Shown in pieces: positions 17,060 through 25,884 of a stretch of 64,000 nucleotides of DNA (the stretch's first letter is position 1; the number at the start of each line of letters is the position of its first letter). Position numbers and translations under genes: made by a program. This stretch comes from Lentilactobacillus raoultii (GTDB taxonomy: Bacteria; Bacillota; Bacilli; Lactobacillales; Lactobacillaceae), in the NCBI RefSeq assembly GCF_900411375.1, contig NZ_LS423000.1:1-64000 (forward strand). The letters are read 5' to 3'. The notes beneath the pieces were generated by a model. That model made no database searches, was not told the DNA's origin, and saw only the letters and a program-made list of their open reading frames with translations.

Positions 17060-18439
17060 TCAATCATCGGCTTTTCGTTGAGAAACTGATTGTTTGTGAC
17101 CAATTAATTGATAAGCTGCCAACATCACAAAAATCGAGGAAATTGAAATCAACATTGCCACTCTGGTCGACCCGCTCACCAGTAAGAAACCCAGTATAAA
17201 GATAAAGAATGCCAAGCTTAGGTAATCCGTCACCGGATAGCCGGGCATTTTAAACCGAGCGACACCAGTCGCATGTTGTCGCCGATACTTGAGGTGAACA
17301 ACTAAAAGCACCACCCATACAATCACAAAATTGATCGTTGAAACACTCGAAACCAGATTAAAGACCCCAGCTGGAATAAAGTAATTTAAAATCACAATGA
17401 TCAGTAAAAAGGCAGTTGAAAAATTAAGCGCAATATTAGGAACACCATTGCGGCCAAGTTTAGTTAAGAAACTGGAAGCATTTCCACCCATACTTAGTGC
17501 GTACATCGTTCGACTGGTACTAAACAAACAACTATTGGTTGCCGAAATTGCGGCAGTCAGAACAACAAAATTCAGGATTCCAGCTGCCCCAATAATGCCA
17601 ACACCGGAAAACACTTGGACAAATGGACTGGCCGTTGTAGTGATCTCATTCCATGGATAAACGCTCATTACGGCGATCATGGAACCAATATAAAATAAAC
17701 CAATTCGAATGGGCAAACTATTAATGGCTTTTGGCAGGTTCTTTTCCGGATGATCCGTTTCACCCGCCGTTAGTCCAACCATTTCAATGCCGACAAAGGC
17801 AAAAACGACCATTTGAAACGATAACAAAAAGCCGTGGGCGCCCTTTGGAAAAAGCCCGCCATGGGTCAATAAATTACCAAATGAGGCAGTTGAGTGACCA
17901 ACCTTGACTGAAAAAATTGCCAACCCAAACCCCACCACAACAAGCAGGATAATGGCCACTACCTTAATCATTGAGAACCAGGATTCCAATTCACCAAATA
18001 ACCCAACGTTAACCATGTTAGCGGCAAACAAGCAAACTAAAATGACTAACGGTGGCAGCCACTGTGGGACATTTGGAAACCAATATTTAATATAAATACC
18101 GGTAGCCGTTAAATCAGCCATTGCTAAACTAATCCAGCAAAACCAATAGGTCCAGCCCGTCACAAATTCCCATCGGTCACCTAAATATTCTTTAACGAAG
18201 TCCAAAAAAGAATGCTTTGACGTATCAGATAATAGCAGCTCGCCAATTGCCCGCATCAATAAAAAGCAGAAAATGCCAACAACTAGATAAGAAATAATAA
18301 TCGATGGACCTGATGTCTGAATGGCGCTACCGGATCCTAAAAACAGCCCCGTCCCGATTGCCCCACCAATCGCAATCATTTGGATATGTCGACTTTTTAG
18401 TGATCGTGATAAGCTTGTTTTATTTTTATGCTCAGTCAT
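17060..18439 (-). CDS. Amino-acid permease (APC superfamily, AAT family)
   Basis: A 459-residue, 12-TM amino-acid/proton symporter. The N-terminal SRHIQMIAIGGAIGTGLFLG (about residues 16-35) is the unwound TM1 region that binds the amino-acid backbone, and FVGIEMVGLTAGETDHPEKN (about 214-233) is the classic conserved loop of the AAT/YifK/ProY group. The start ATG follows ACTGGAGG. Expression is governed by a T-box leader, so the substrate is the amino acid sensed by that leader. A specifier of ATC (Ile) is my best reading but is not firm, and the family itself includes proline, aromatic, threonine and GABA permeases. Confidence 0.88.
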   Translation of the reverse strand: MTEHKNKTSLSRSLKSRHIQMIAIGGAIGTGLFLGSGSAIQTSGPSIIISYLVVGIFCFLLMRAIGELLLSDTSKHSFLDFVKEYLGDRWEFVTGWTYWFCWISLAMADLTATGIYIKYWFPNVPQWLPPLVILVCLFAANMVNVGLFGELESWFSMIKVVAIILLVVVGFGLAIFSVKVGHSTASFGNLLTHGGLFPKGAHGFLLSFQMVVFAFVGIEMVGLTAGETDHPEKNLPKAINSLPIRIGLFYIGSMIAVMSVYPWNEITTTASPFVQVFSGVGIIGAAGILNFVVLTAAISATNSCLFSTSRTMYALSMGGNASSFLTKLGRNGVPNIALNFSTAFLLIIVILNYFIPAGVFNLVSSVSTINFVIVWVVLLVVHLKYRRQHATGVARFKMPGYPVTDYLSLAFFIFILGFLLVSGSTRVAMLISISSIFVMLAAYQLIGHKQSVSQRKADD

Positions 18440-18456
18440 AATTTCCTCCAGTTAAA

Positions 18457-18655
18457 TTTTTAAACAAAAAAACGTCCCTGATACTTGTCCATTCGCAAGT
18501 ACCAGGGGCGTCTTATCAACGCGGTTCCACCCAAGTTTCTACAACTCATTCTTGAATTGTCTCTGTTTGCAGATAAAGGATGCCGCCTGTTTTGATTCGC
18601 CATGATCGTTTTGCCGACTTTCAGCAATTGTCAGCTCTCTTTTCATTAATTATCA
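18457..18655 (-). promoter_or_regulatory. T-box leader of the amino-acid permease
   Basis: On the minus strand the canonical T-box GGGTGGAACCGCG lies near 18520-18532. It is followed by a terminator hairpin ACGCCCCTGGTACTTG / CAAGTATCAGGGACGT and a T7 run at about 18465-18512. Stem I is short: a GCTGAC/GTCGGC hairpin with loop TTGCTGAAA serves as the distal loop. Counting the same distance as in the leuS leader puts ATC (Ile) in the specifier position, within GCGAATCAAAA. The T-box call is firm; the specificity is tentative. Confidence 0.85.
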
Positions 18656-18683
18656 AGTATAATGATTCGTATACAAATGTCAA
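18656..18683 (-). promoter_or_regulatory. Promoter of the T-box permease transcript
   Basis: TTGACA (18683-18678) and TATACT (18661-18656) are separated by 16 bp on the minus strand, directly upstream of the T-box Stem I. Confidence 0.75.
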
Positions 18684-18873
18684 GCTAAAATGAACAAAGC
18701 CACATCAAACACAATTATTTTTGATGTCTTCCTCGTATTCTCATCCCTAAAGTAGTGGCTCAAACAAAATTTTAACTTCAATGCCTTTTCATTGAATTTT
18801 CGTAAAAATAAGTGTACGTTAGACTCAATAAAAGTTAAAAAGACTTTTAAAAATGAACGGAGGTTAATGACTA

Positions 18874-19431
18874 ATGGCATCTCATACTGCTCTTTTAATT
18901 ATTGATTATACAAACGACTTTGTGGCCGATAAAGGTGCATTATCATGCGGCTTAACCGGCCAAAAGCTCGCACCGCACATTGTTGAATTGGCAAATCAAT
19001 TTGTTAAAAACGACGACTGGGTCATTTTGCCCACTGACGTGCACACCCCAAATGATCCCTATCATCCCGAAACCAAACTCTTCCCACCTCACAACGTTCG
19101 TGGCACTTGGGGCCGAGAGTTCTACGGGGATGTTGCCAAATGGTATGATCAAAATAAAAACCGCGATAAAGTTTACATGTATGATAAAACCCGTTACAGT
19201 GCCTTTGCCGGTACGGATCTTGATTTGCGGATGCGTGAGCGACACGTTGATACCCTCCATCTAGTGGGAGTCTGCACGGACATTTGCGTCCTGCATACGG
19301 CAGTTGACGCCTACAATCTGAATTATAATTTAGTTATTCATGAAAAAGGCGTTGCTGCATTAAGCCCTGAAGGTCAAACTTGGGCATTGGATCATTTTAA
19401 ACATGTCTTGGGTGCGACCGTCGTCGATTAA
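18874..19431 (+). CDS. pncA: Nicotinamidase / isochorismatase-family amidohydrolase
   Basis: Hydrolyses nicotinamide to nicotinate for NAD salvage. The 185-residue protein has the cysteine-hydrolase triad: Asp in LLIIDYTNDF (about residue 10), Lys in YDKTRYSAF (about 109), and Cys in VGVCTDICVLHT (about 149). The metal-binding Asp/His cluster DVHTPNDPYHPET (about 54-66) distinguishes nicotinamidases from plain isochorismatases. The ATG at 18874 follows GGAGGTTA. It is followed by a strong terminator and divergent from the permease unit. Nicotinamidase is the most likely activity, with other amides not excluded. Confidence 0.85.
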   Translation: MASHTALLIIDYTNDFVADKGALSCGLTGQKLAPHIVELANQFVKNDDWVILPTDVHTPNDPYHPETKLFPPHNVRGTWGREFYGDVAKWYDQNKNRDKVYMYDKTRYSAFAGTDLDLRMRERHVDTLHLVGVCTDICVLHTAVDAYNLNYNLVIHEKGVAALSPEGQTWALDHFKHVLGATVVD

Positions 19432-19474
19432 AAGTTACCTTCCTACGTCGCAAAATTTAACGATACTTTAAACC

Positions 19475-19523
19475 AAATAACGGCAACGACTCTTCTTTAA
19501 AATCGAGTCGCTGCCGTTATTTC
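19475..19523. terminator. Bidirectional terminator between pncA and the S53 genes
   Basis: AAATAACGGCAACGACTC and GAGTCGCTGCCGTTATTT form a stem with one mismatch around a short loop. It serves both convergent transcripts. Confidence 0.88.
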
Positions 19524-19540
19524 ATCTAATCAGCGGAGAG

Positions 19541-21436
19541 TCAACGAATAGGTTGATCAACCCGCTGAAATGCCGTTAATAATTTCTGATAATTAACTGT
19601 TCCCAAGCCACTTGCCTGATTATATCGTTTACCGGGCTGCCCGGTATAATACAAATTGTTGTTATCAGTAGGTGAATCCAAGACTTTGAATGGTGTCGTT
19701 GTTTGTTGCGCAAATTGATAAATTTGTGGATTCCAAAACCCAATTGGCGTCGTTAAACCGCTATTCAAAACCGCACTGGCCGCCGCGGCCTGAGGCGCCG
19801 CAAAACTGGTACCACCACCAATCTGCCATAATTTTTGTTTGGCATTATTTAACATCGTCCCAGTCAAATATACGGCATATCCTGTATTTCTATCCGCATT
19901 AGTAGAAAAATCCGGGAGATTTCGACCATTAGACTCACCAGAAAGCCGTTTGGGGTGAGAATTTAAGACATAATGTTTTTTCTTTGGGTTGTAAGACAAC
20001 TCGGTCACAGCATTGAAGGTATTGACCCCAGAAACGCCTTGCTGGAAGGGTGGCGTTGAATTCAAAATCGAAAAACCACCGCCACTACCACCAAATTGGC
20101 CATTGTTGCGTTCCGATTTAGAGAGTGAGTAAGTATCTCCCCAGGATCGCTCCGTTGGCACCCGCACTAACTTATCATTAACAATTTTGGTGTAAGGCAA
20201 CGTTGTCCCGCCAATTTCAGTTAAAAATGGTGAGGTTGAGACCGGAAAATCACAAATTGGTTTGGCGACGTCATTATAAGGTCCGTTATCCCCGCTGGCT
20301 GCAAATAATGAAATTCCTTGAACCGTTGCTTGCCGATAAATCACATTCATCGCTCGATTAAACGCCGCCGGAGACACACTGGTCGCTGGAATATCATCAA
20401 AGCCGTCGTGTTCCGAACCAATCGCAAAACTGGTTGATAACTGCCGATCCCGATTAGCCGCAATGGCTGCTGCGTAATTGTTTACCATTAGTGATAATTC
20501 ATCGGTTGCCCCATTGACTGCGACAGGAATATAGGTATCAATTTGAGCTTCTGGCGCAACGCTTGCTGCTTGTTGGACATCCAGAGTGGTTTCCTCTTGG
20601 AGGGCAAATGTATAGCCGTCTACCCGTTGGCTGTAAGCCATCACCTTTTTTCGATGATCCACGGTAAAATACTTGTGAATCCGGCTAAGATCAGTATTTT
20701 GACCATCAGCTGCCAAGTATTTTTTGATATCACCTAGTCGGTAGTTGGCAAATACAATCAGGCCGACCCGCTGTCCCTGACCCTTATTTCCCTGAGCATA
20801 CAATTTTGTCAAACCATAGCGATCCGCATATTTTGCGGACCCATAGGCTTTCGAGAATTTCGAAGTTGACTCATCTAAATCAGGTCTGGTCATTGAACGA
20901 GTAAAAGCTGTTTTAAAGGCACCCTGTTTACTTTTAGAAGCTTGTTTGGCTTGATAAGTCGCTTTAACATCCATCCCAATTACTGCTGTTACTAACTTGG
21001 CTAATGATTTCGGTAATTTAGTATCAGTTCCTTTAAGTGCCCCTTTAGCGGCCGAACGAGTCAATGCCTGAGCGTGAAACGCCCTTTTCAAATTTTGATA
21101 ATGGCCAGCCACTTTGATGGTTAAGCGTCCTGAAAAGGTTGTTGTTGCCAAATGGTATTTTTTAAAATAGCTTCTTAGCCGTTCTATTTCTCCCTCTGAA
21201 CGACCAAACTTATTAGCAATCTGATTTGGCGTTAGATATTGATGAAAATTCGCAGTATTTGGCGTCACAGTATCGTAGGCATAACGAGTAAATGCCGCGG
21301 AATCTTTAGGATTTAAAATCAACATGACCGTTGAAACCGGATTTTTAGCTTTTTTAGCTACTGCCGGTTGACTGAGTCCAGTTACAAACAACAGACTACC
21401 AACGACAACCAATAAAATTCTTTTGGTCTGATGCAT
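19541..21436 (-). CDS. Secreted S53 (sedolisin/kumamolisin-like) protease, second copy
   Basis: A 631-residue serine-carboxyl protease, active at acid pH in characterised relatives. It has a signal peptide (MHQTKRILLVVVGSLLFVTG...AVAKK), an activation propeptide (about residues 30-175, pro-kumamolisin domain) and a subtilisin-fold catalytic domain. Catalytic residues are readable: Glu and Asp in EETTLDVQQAASVAPEAQ (about 281/285), the oxyanion Asp in SGDNGPYND (about 382) and Ser in GGTSFAAP (about 543). The C-terminal NQASGLGTVNY matches the calcium-site region. The ATG at 21436 follows TAGGAGGG. It sits 39 bp downstream of a paralogue with the same architecture, so the two form an operon. 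No anchor (LPxTG, TM or repeat) is visible, so release to the medium or wall is likely. Confidence 0.92.
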   Translation of the reverse strand: MHQTKRILLVVVGSLLFVTGLSQPAVAKKAKNPVSTVMLILNPKDSAAFTRYAYDTVTPNTANFHQYLTPNQIANKFGRSEGEIERLRSYFKKYHLATTTFSGRLTIKVAGHYQNLKRAFHAQALTRSAAKGALKGTDTKLPKSLAKLVTAVIGMDVKATYQAKQASKSKQGAFKTAFTRSMTRPDLDESTSKFSKAYGSAKYADRYGLTKLYAQGNKGQGQRVGLIVFANYRLGDIKKYLAADGQNTDLSRIHKYFTVDHRKKVMAYSQRVDGYTFALQEETTLDVQQAASVAPEAQIDTYIPVAVNGATDELSLMVNNYAAAIAANRDRQLSTSFAIGSEHDGFDDIPATSVSPAAFNRAMNVIYRQATVQGISLFAASGDNGPYNDVAKPICDFPVSTSPFLTEIGGTTLPYTKIVNDKLVRVPTERSWGDTYSLSKSERNNGQFGGSGGGFSILNSTPPFQQGVSGVNTFNAVTELSYNPKKKHYVLNSHPKRLSGESNGRNLPDFSTNADRNTGYAVYLTGTMLNNAKQKLWQIGGGTSFAAPQAAAASAVLNSGLTTPIGFWNPQIYQFAQQTTTPFKVLDSPTDNNNLYYTGQPGKRYNQASGLGTVNYQKLLTAFQRVDQPIR

Positions 21437-21475
21437 CTCGTTATTCCCTCCTAAGCAAATCAACCTAAGTGGTCT

Positions 21476-23377
21476 TTACTTATCCTGTGCTTTAAAACTA
21501 TCAAGCAATTTTGGATAATTAACGATCCCGAGGCCAGTCGCCTGATTATAAGGTTTTCCGGGCTGACCGGTATAATAAAGGTTCGTATTATTGATTGATG
21601 CGTCATTTAGAGTTGTAAACGGCGATGATGGTCCCTCAGCGAATTGATAGATTTGAGGATTCATAAAACCAATCGGCTGATTTAAACCACTGTTAACCAC
21701 CGCCAAAGCTGCCGCCGCTTGAGGTGCTGCATAACTAGTGCCACCGGAAAGAAACCACTTACCCGTCGTCCGCTTGGTTTTTTTCGATGTGGTTGATAAA
21801 TAAGTTGCAAAGCCGGTTTGCATATCGGAATCCGATGAAAAATCAGGATAATTTCGTCCCGTTGCCCGACCACTAATTAGTTTAGGATGTGGATTAACAC
21901 CCCATTGATGTTTCTTATCGTTCCACTTAAGCATCGTAAACGCGTGATAGGTGTTAACACCTGGGTATCCTTGCTGAAATCTTGGGGTTGCATGAAGCTT
22001 TGAAAAACCGCCACCACCGCCAAGAAAGACGCCATGAATTAAAAACTGTTTGGCCAGTGAGTAGGTATCTCCCCAAGCACGTTCCTTGGTGACGTTAACT
22101 AATTTATCATGCGTCACCTTTTGGTAAGGGATCGTCGTCCCACCGATTTGAGTGACAAAACCGGATTTCCCGAGGGCTGCTTCTTGCGTTGACTTTTGAG
22201 TCTCATACGGTCCCCGATCACCGGAAGCGTCAAAAATGGTAATTCCCTGAACTGCTGCCTGCCGATAGATCACATCTGATGCGGTTTCGTATTGTTTGGG
22301 TGTTACGCTGACAGTATTATCATTAAAGCCTGCTTTTTCAGTCCCCGTCATAAAACTGGTGGAAATTTGCCGATCGCGATTAGCTGCAATCGCTGCCGCA
22401 AAAGTATTAAAATAAATCGTTGGCCGATCGGTTGCCGAATCGATTGACTCACCAATGTAAGTGTCGATTTGGGCATCTGGCGCGACAGAAGCTGCTTGTT
22501 CGACATCCAAACTTGACTCTTCTTGATAAGCCTCTTTGACAGCATTCGTGTACTGATTATATTTTTGGACGCGTTTTCGACCGTCAACCGTATAATAACG
22601 ATGGATTCGACTAGTATCAGCGTTACTGCCATCTTTTTGAAGGTATAATTTAACATCTCGAATCCGGAAATCTTTTGTCATAATCAAGCCGACACGTTGT
22701 CCTTTACCACTGAGTCCCTGTTGGTAAAGCTGGTTTAGGCCGTACTGATTAGCATATTTGAGACTTCCGTATTTTTTTGAAAAATCCTGTTGCGCCAAGC
22801 TGGTGTTTGGCCGAACGGTTGAATTATCCAGCGGCTGAGTGACCTTTGCTTGAATTTGATGGCTTCTACTTTTTGCCTTACCATCAGTCTTTGACTTGGG
22901 ACGATTAACATTCATCCCAATCACAGCAATTGTTTGTTCAGCTAAAGCTTTGGGTAGTCGATAAATTGTGCCCTGAATATGTTTCTTCTGATAAGCGTTG
23001 GAAGCCGCTTTTGCTTGGAAAGCTTTTTTTAAATGCGAATAGTTCCCCATAACCCGCATTGATAAGTTGCCTGCATAAACCGACGTTTTCAACTGATATC
23101 GATTAAAAAATGCCTGAAACTGTTTCAATTGAGCAGCCGATCGCCCATAACGGTCAGCGACCTGACTAGTTGACAAGTACTGATGAAATTGAGCCGAATT
23201 TGGATCAACCGTGGCATAAGCTTCATCAGTAAATGCCTGATTATGATTTGGCTTAAAGACAATGGTGACCGTTTTGACAGTATTTTTCGTTTCCCTTGCA
23301 TTAGCTCTAGTGTCAGCAATGCCCAAAGTGATTAGAAGTGCCGTCGCTAAGCTTAGAAATGTGGATCCACGTCTCAT
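21476..23377 (-). CDS. Secreted S53 (sedolisin/kumamolisin-like) protease, first copy
   Basis: A 633-residue paralogue of the adjacent gene. It has a signal peptide (MRRGSTFLSLATALLITLGIADTRANA), a propeptide to about residue 190, and the catalytic domain with Glu/Asp in ESSLDVEQAASVAPDAQ (about 286/290), Asp in SGDRGPYET (about 387) and Ser in GGTSYAAP (about 547). The catalytic set is complete, so it should be active after self-processing. It differs from its neighbour in the propeptide, which here is Lys/Ser rich near 170-185, and in surface loops, suggesting divergence of specificity rather than a fresh duplication. The start ATG follows GGGGGAAA. A -10-like TATACT lies upstream. S53 proteases are uncommon in lactobacilli. 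Confidence 0.92.
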   Translation of the reverse strand: MRRGSTFLSLATALLITLGIADTRANARETKNTVKTVTIVFKPNHNQAFTDEAYATVDPNSAQFHQYLSTSQVADRYGRSAAQLKQFQAFFNRYQLKTSVYAGNLSMRVMGNYSHLKKAFQAKAASNAYQKKHIQGTIYRLPKALAEQTIAVIGMNVNRPKSKTDGKAKSRSHQIQAKVTQPLDNSTVRPNTSLAQQDFSKKYGSLKYANQYGLNQLYQQGLSGKGQRVGLIMTKDFRIRDVKLYLQKDGSNADTSRIHRYYTVDGRKRVQKYNQYTNAVKEAYQEESSLDVEQAASVAPDAQIDTYIGESIDSATDRPTIYFNTFAAAIAANRDRQISTSFMTGTEKAGFNDNTVSVTPKQYETASDVIYRQAAVQGITIFDASGDRGPYETQKSTQEAALGKSGFVTQIGGTTIPYQKVTHDKLVNVTKERAWGDTYSLAKQFLIHGVFLGGGGGFSKLHATPRFQQGYPGVNTYHAFTMLKWNDKKHQWGVNPHPKLISGRATGRNYPDFSSDSDMQTGFATYLSTTSKKTKRTTGKWFLSGGTSYAAPQAAAALAVVNSGLNQPIGFMNPQIYQFAEGPSSPFTTLNDASINNTNLYYTGQPGKPYNQATGLGIVNYPKLLDSFKAQDK

Positions 23378-23698
23378 AATATTTCCCCCATTAAGTTATT
23401 TTGATTCAATCGTCACTCACCCCTGAGAATCATTGAGTAAAGTATATCATTATCAAAATTTGAACAGAAATGATATGCTCTAATTTTTTGCAATTATATT
23501 TTAAACAACTTAAAAGCTTTTTAGGATTATTTGACGTAATTTTTCGACATACTTTGCAATCTGACGTTTTTTATTGTTTAATGGTTTGCGAAGAGATTTT
23601 TTGGTCTCGACGAATAAAATACGAAAGACAATTTTCTTCTCCACAGCGTAATCGGCTTTTTAAGCGGTCTAAACTGTGCGAATAAGGAGGAACAGTAC
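23378..23698. other. Divergent intergenic region between S53 genes and a small gene
   Basis: About 320 bp without a supported gene. The left part carries the leader of the S53 operon (TATACT on the minus strand near 23440 and the GGGGGAAA ribosome-binding site). The right part carries the leader of the 23699 gene (AAGGAGGAACAG). Short open frames here look like non-coding AT-rich sequence. No riboswitch or operator was recognised. Confidence 0.6.
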
Positions 23699-24061
23699 AT
23701 GAGCGATAAATTACCCACCTACAATCACGATCAATGGCAACGGGCCAAAGACGCGGTTTTAGCGGAATATGAAGACTATAAGCAATCACTACGACAACAG
23801 GGGGTTGATTACACCATCAAGAATGCCCGAAAATTGCTTATTTACCAAGATTTGGTTGCCGAATGGCAGCACAAACTGGACACGGTCATCACCGACCTTG
23901 AGGATAATGTATTCGCTCTAAGTATTTTTAACGACTTAAAGAAGCGAAAGGTCAGTTCATTGTTGGAACGTGGCTACACCCACATTTCGAACTGGCCCGA
24001 TTTTAATCCAACGCCATTGGCACTTTGGCTTGAACTCGAGGAAGATGAAGCAATGGCTTAG
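23699..24061 (+). CDS. Hypothetical protein, 120 residues
   Basis: A small, acidic, mostly helical soluble protein. I recognise no family. Residues 10-90 read as two or three long amphipathic helices (WQRAKDAVLAEYEDYKQSL; LIYQDLVAEWQHKLDTVITD), and the last 25 residues are acidic (LWLELEEDEAMA). An AAGGAGGAACAG site supports the ATG at 23699, and a convergent terminator follows. It is transcribed away from the S53 operon and towards the Gls24 operon. No function is proposed. Confidence 0.7.
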   Translation: MSDKLPTYNHDQWQRAKDAVLAEYEDYKQSLRQQGVDYTIKNARKLLIYQDLVAEWQHKLDTVITDLEDNVFALSIFNDLKKRKVSSLLERGYTHISNWPDFNPTPLALWLELEEDEAMA

Positions 24062-24101
24062 ATGAAATTGGCCTGCTACAGCGTCTTTTCTTGAAACAAT
24101 C

Positions 24102-24155
24102 AAAAACGAGACTAACGATAAAATTTTTCATTTTTATCGTTAAGTCTCGTTTTAA
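24102..24155. terminator. Bidirectional terminator after the Gls24 operon
   Basis: AAAACGAGACTAACGATAAAA pairs with TTTTATCGTTAAGTCTCGTTTT around a small loop, with one unpaired base. Confidence 0.88.
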
Positions 24156-24165
24156 TTATGCACAA

Positions 24166-24585
24166 TTAGCCTTTATCTTTCTTTTTATCCGATTTGTCGG
24201 ATTTACGATTATTTTGAAGAAATTCTTCTCTGGTTTGTAAATCTTTAATATTGATTTTAATTTCAACCGGCTTTAAATCTGTCATCTCTCCTAGAGCGTT
24301 GCATAGCTTAGTAGTCACTTTATTAAAGACGGTTGGAATACTTTTACCATATTCTACAACAGCATCCATTGATAATTTAACCTGTTTTTCATCGTTATCC
24401 AGATCAACTTTAACACCGGTGGTGGGATCCGTATTATCCGAAAAACGGTCAGTCATCGAATCAATCAAATTCCCCTCGAGTGAGAGAACACCATCCACAT
24501 CTCTAACCGTATTACCAGCAATCTTTGCTAAAACATCGTCATTATAAGTGAGCACCGTTTCTAAAGTTGGGTTTTCTTGTGTCAT
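24166..24585 (-). CDS. Asp23/Gls24 family envelope stress protein
   Basis: A 139-residue Asp23/Gls24 (YloU-like) protein. It has the family core IAGNTVRDVDGVLSLEGNL (about residues 17-35), VKVDLDNDEKQVKLSMDAVVEYG and a C-terminal INIKDLQTREEF helix, then a very basic/acidic tail (NRKSDKSDKKKDKG). Such proteins form a membrane-proximal layer held by AmaP and are abundant under alkaline, bile or envelope stress. It is the last gene of a five-gene unit with GlsB, AmaP, DUF2273 and a second Gls24 paralogue. The ATG follows AGGAGGAAAT. Confidence 0.9.
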   Translation of the reverse strand: MTQENPTLETVLTYNDDVLAKIAGNTVRDVDGVLSLEGNLIDSMTDRFSDNTDPTTGVKVDLDNDEKQVKLSMDAVVEYGKSIPTVFNKVTTKLCNALGEMTDLKPVEIKINIKDLQTREEFLQNNRKSDKSDKKKDKG

Positions 24586-24637
24586 GTCATTTCCTCCTAA
24601 AAATTAATCGTCATAGCGGGAACACCAATTTTCTGCA

Positions 24638-25075
24638 TTATTTTACCCGGTCGTCGTGAACTGTGTTGGCCAGTTCATCTTTTTGGCGACTACTCTGCTG
24701 CTCCCATTCTTTTTTGGTTAAAACATCATTAATATTTAAATTGATCTCAACAACGTCTAACCCTGTGTAGTTTTTGATTGCACTTTGGGTTCTGGTACAG
24801 ACATCATCAAAAATTTGACGGGCGTTTGCACCATACTCGATGGTAGCGTCCATATCCAGAGCAACCTGTTTTTCACCGACCTCTGCATCAATGCCCTTGG
24901 TTGGATCGGTTTTCTTTGAAAATCTTCCTGCCAATTCACTAATCATCCCGCCATCTAACGATAAGACACCATCGATGTTGCGACAAACCAGTCCGGCAAT
25001 TTTTTCAATGACCGCATTATTAAACGTTAATTTGCGTGTCATGCTTGGGTTGTTTGTTATTTTTTTAGTTTCCAT
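24638..25075 (-). CDS. Asp23/Gls24 family envelope stress protein, paralogue
   Basis: A 145-residue paralogue of the downstream gene: IAGLVCRNIDGVLSLDGGMI (about residues 25-44), GIDAEVGEKQVALDMDATIEYG (about 58-79) and VVEINLNINDVLTKKEWEQQ (about 112-131). Its tail (RQKDELANTVHDDRVK) differs in charge from that of its neighbour. Two non-identical Gls24 proteins in one unit suggest a mixed layer on the AmaP anchor. The ATG at 25075 follows AAAGGAGC. Confidence 0.9.
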   Translation of the reverse strand: METKKITNNPSMTRKLTFNNAVIEKIAGLVCRNIDGVLSLDGGMISELAGRFSKKTDPTKGIDAEVGEKQVALDMDATIEYGANARQIFDDVCTRTQSAIKNYTGLDVVEINLNINDVLTKKEWEQQSSRQKDELANTVHDDRVK

Positions 25076-25099
25076 TAGAAATCAGCTCCTTTAAATTGA

Positions 25100-25282
25100 T
25101 TATTCATCACTTACCAACTGGTTAATGAGATTTTTAATCCCGCCAAACTTATTAACGATGGCACCAATCATGGCACCGACAACGCCAAGTGTCAGGACAA
25201 GTAAAACGGCACTAAAGCCACTGAAAGTCCAAACGATGCCGCAAACCATTCCGATAATGCCACCATAAATGATTAAATTCAT
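25100..25282 (-). CDS. DUF2273 small membrane protein of the Gls24 operon
   Basis: A 60-residue protein with two closely spaced membrane helices (IIYGGIIGMVCGIVWTFSGF and VLLVLTLGVVGAMIGAIVNKF) and a short acidic tail. It matches the DUF2273 proteins that accompany amaP and asp23 in Firmicutes. It is preceded by GAGGGAAAAAC and lies between amaP and the gls24 genes in a tight unit. Its role is structural or unknown. Confidence 0.85.
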   Translation of the reverse strand: MNLIIYGGIIGMVCGIVWTFSGFSAVLLVLTLGVVGAMIGAIVNKFGGIKNLINQLVSDE

Positions 25283-25293
25283 GTTTTTCCCTC

Positions 25294-25857
25294 CTATACA
25301 ACGCGTGGCTGATTAGTTCGACTGCTTTTCACGGAACTGGCCGGTTTGATTCTAACTTTTACTTTTTTGACCGGCACAGCCATTATTCGACCAATTTCAT
25401 TAATGACGGTGGTTTGAATTTCTTCTCCTAATTTCACCAAATCCCGATCCTTTCGATCAACTGCAGAGACTTTCACTCGAACTTTCGGTTTACGTCCGGT
25501 CATTTTCAAATTTGTTTTGACATCAGTCACCGATTTTTCAGCTAAAATTGCCTCTTGGACCATCTTTTCGACTGCTTGTTGAGAAACGCTTAATTTTCCG
25601 TTTGGTGATCGAAAGTCAAGACTTTTAACCTTTGCCGGTGCTAACAACGCAATCACGATTCCGAGTATGCCGGCGATGCCAACGATTAAACTTAAGCTAA
25701 CGGCCAGTATTTCAATCCAGGTCTCAGAAGTTTGAACCGTTGACAATACCATTTTGGAGAGATAATCAATCGGTGCGACCAATCCAATCAACCAAATACT
25801 CTGGCTCAAACCAAGCAACCCCCAAATGATGATTGCTGTCTTAGTGCTTTTGCGCAT
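25294..25857 (-). CDS. amaP: Alkaline shock response membrane anchor protein AmaP
   Basis: Anchors Asp23/Gls24 proteins to the cytoplasmic membrane. The 187-residue protein has two N-terminal membrane helices (about residues 8-30 and 50-75) and a soluble C-terminal domain with the AmaP-type pattern VEKMVQEAILAEKSVTDVKTNL (about 107-128) and VRVKVSAVDRKDRDLVKLGEEIQ (about 139-161). The start at 25857 follows AAAGGAGGAGA; six further upstream codons overlap that site and are rejected. It is co-transcribed with the Gls24 genes. Confidence 0.9.
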   Translation of the reverse strand: MRKSTKTAIIIWGLLGLSQSIWLIGLVAPIDYLSKMVLSTVQTSETWIEILAVSLSLIVGIAGILGIVIALLAPAKVKSLDFRSPNGKLSVSQQAVEKMVQEAILAEKSVTDVKTNLKMTGRKPKVRVKVSAVDRKDRDLVKLGEEIQTTVINEIGRIMAVPVKKVKVRIKPASSVKSSRTNQPRVV

Positions 25858-25884
25858 CGAATCTCCTCCTTTCACAGTGATTGA

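Noticed and set aside
23470-23685. A 71-codon frame upstream of the 23699 gene
   Set aside because: It has no ribosome-binding site, a composition unlike coding sequence, and sits where the leader is expected.
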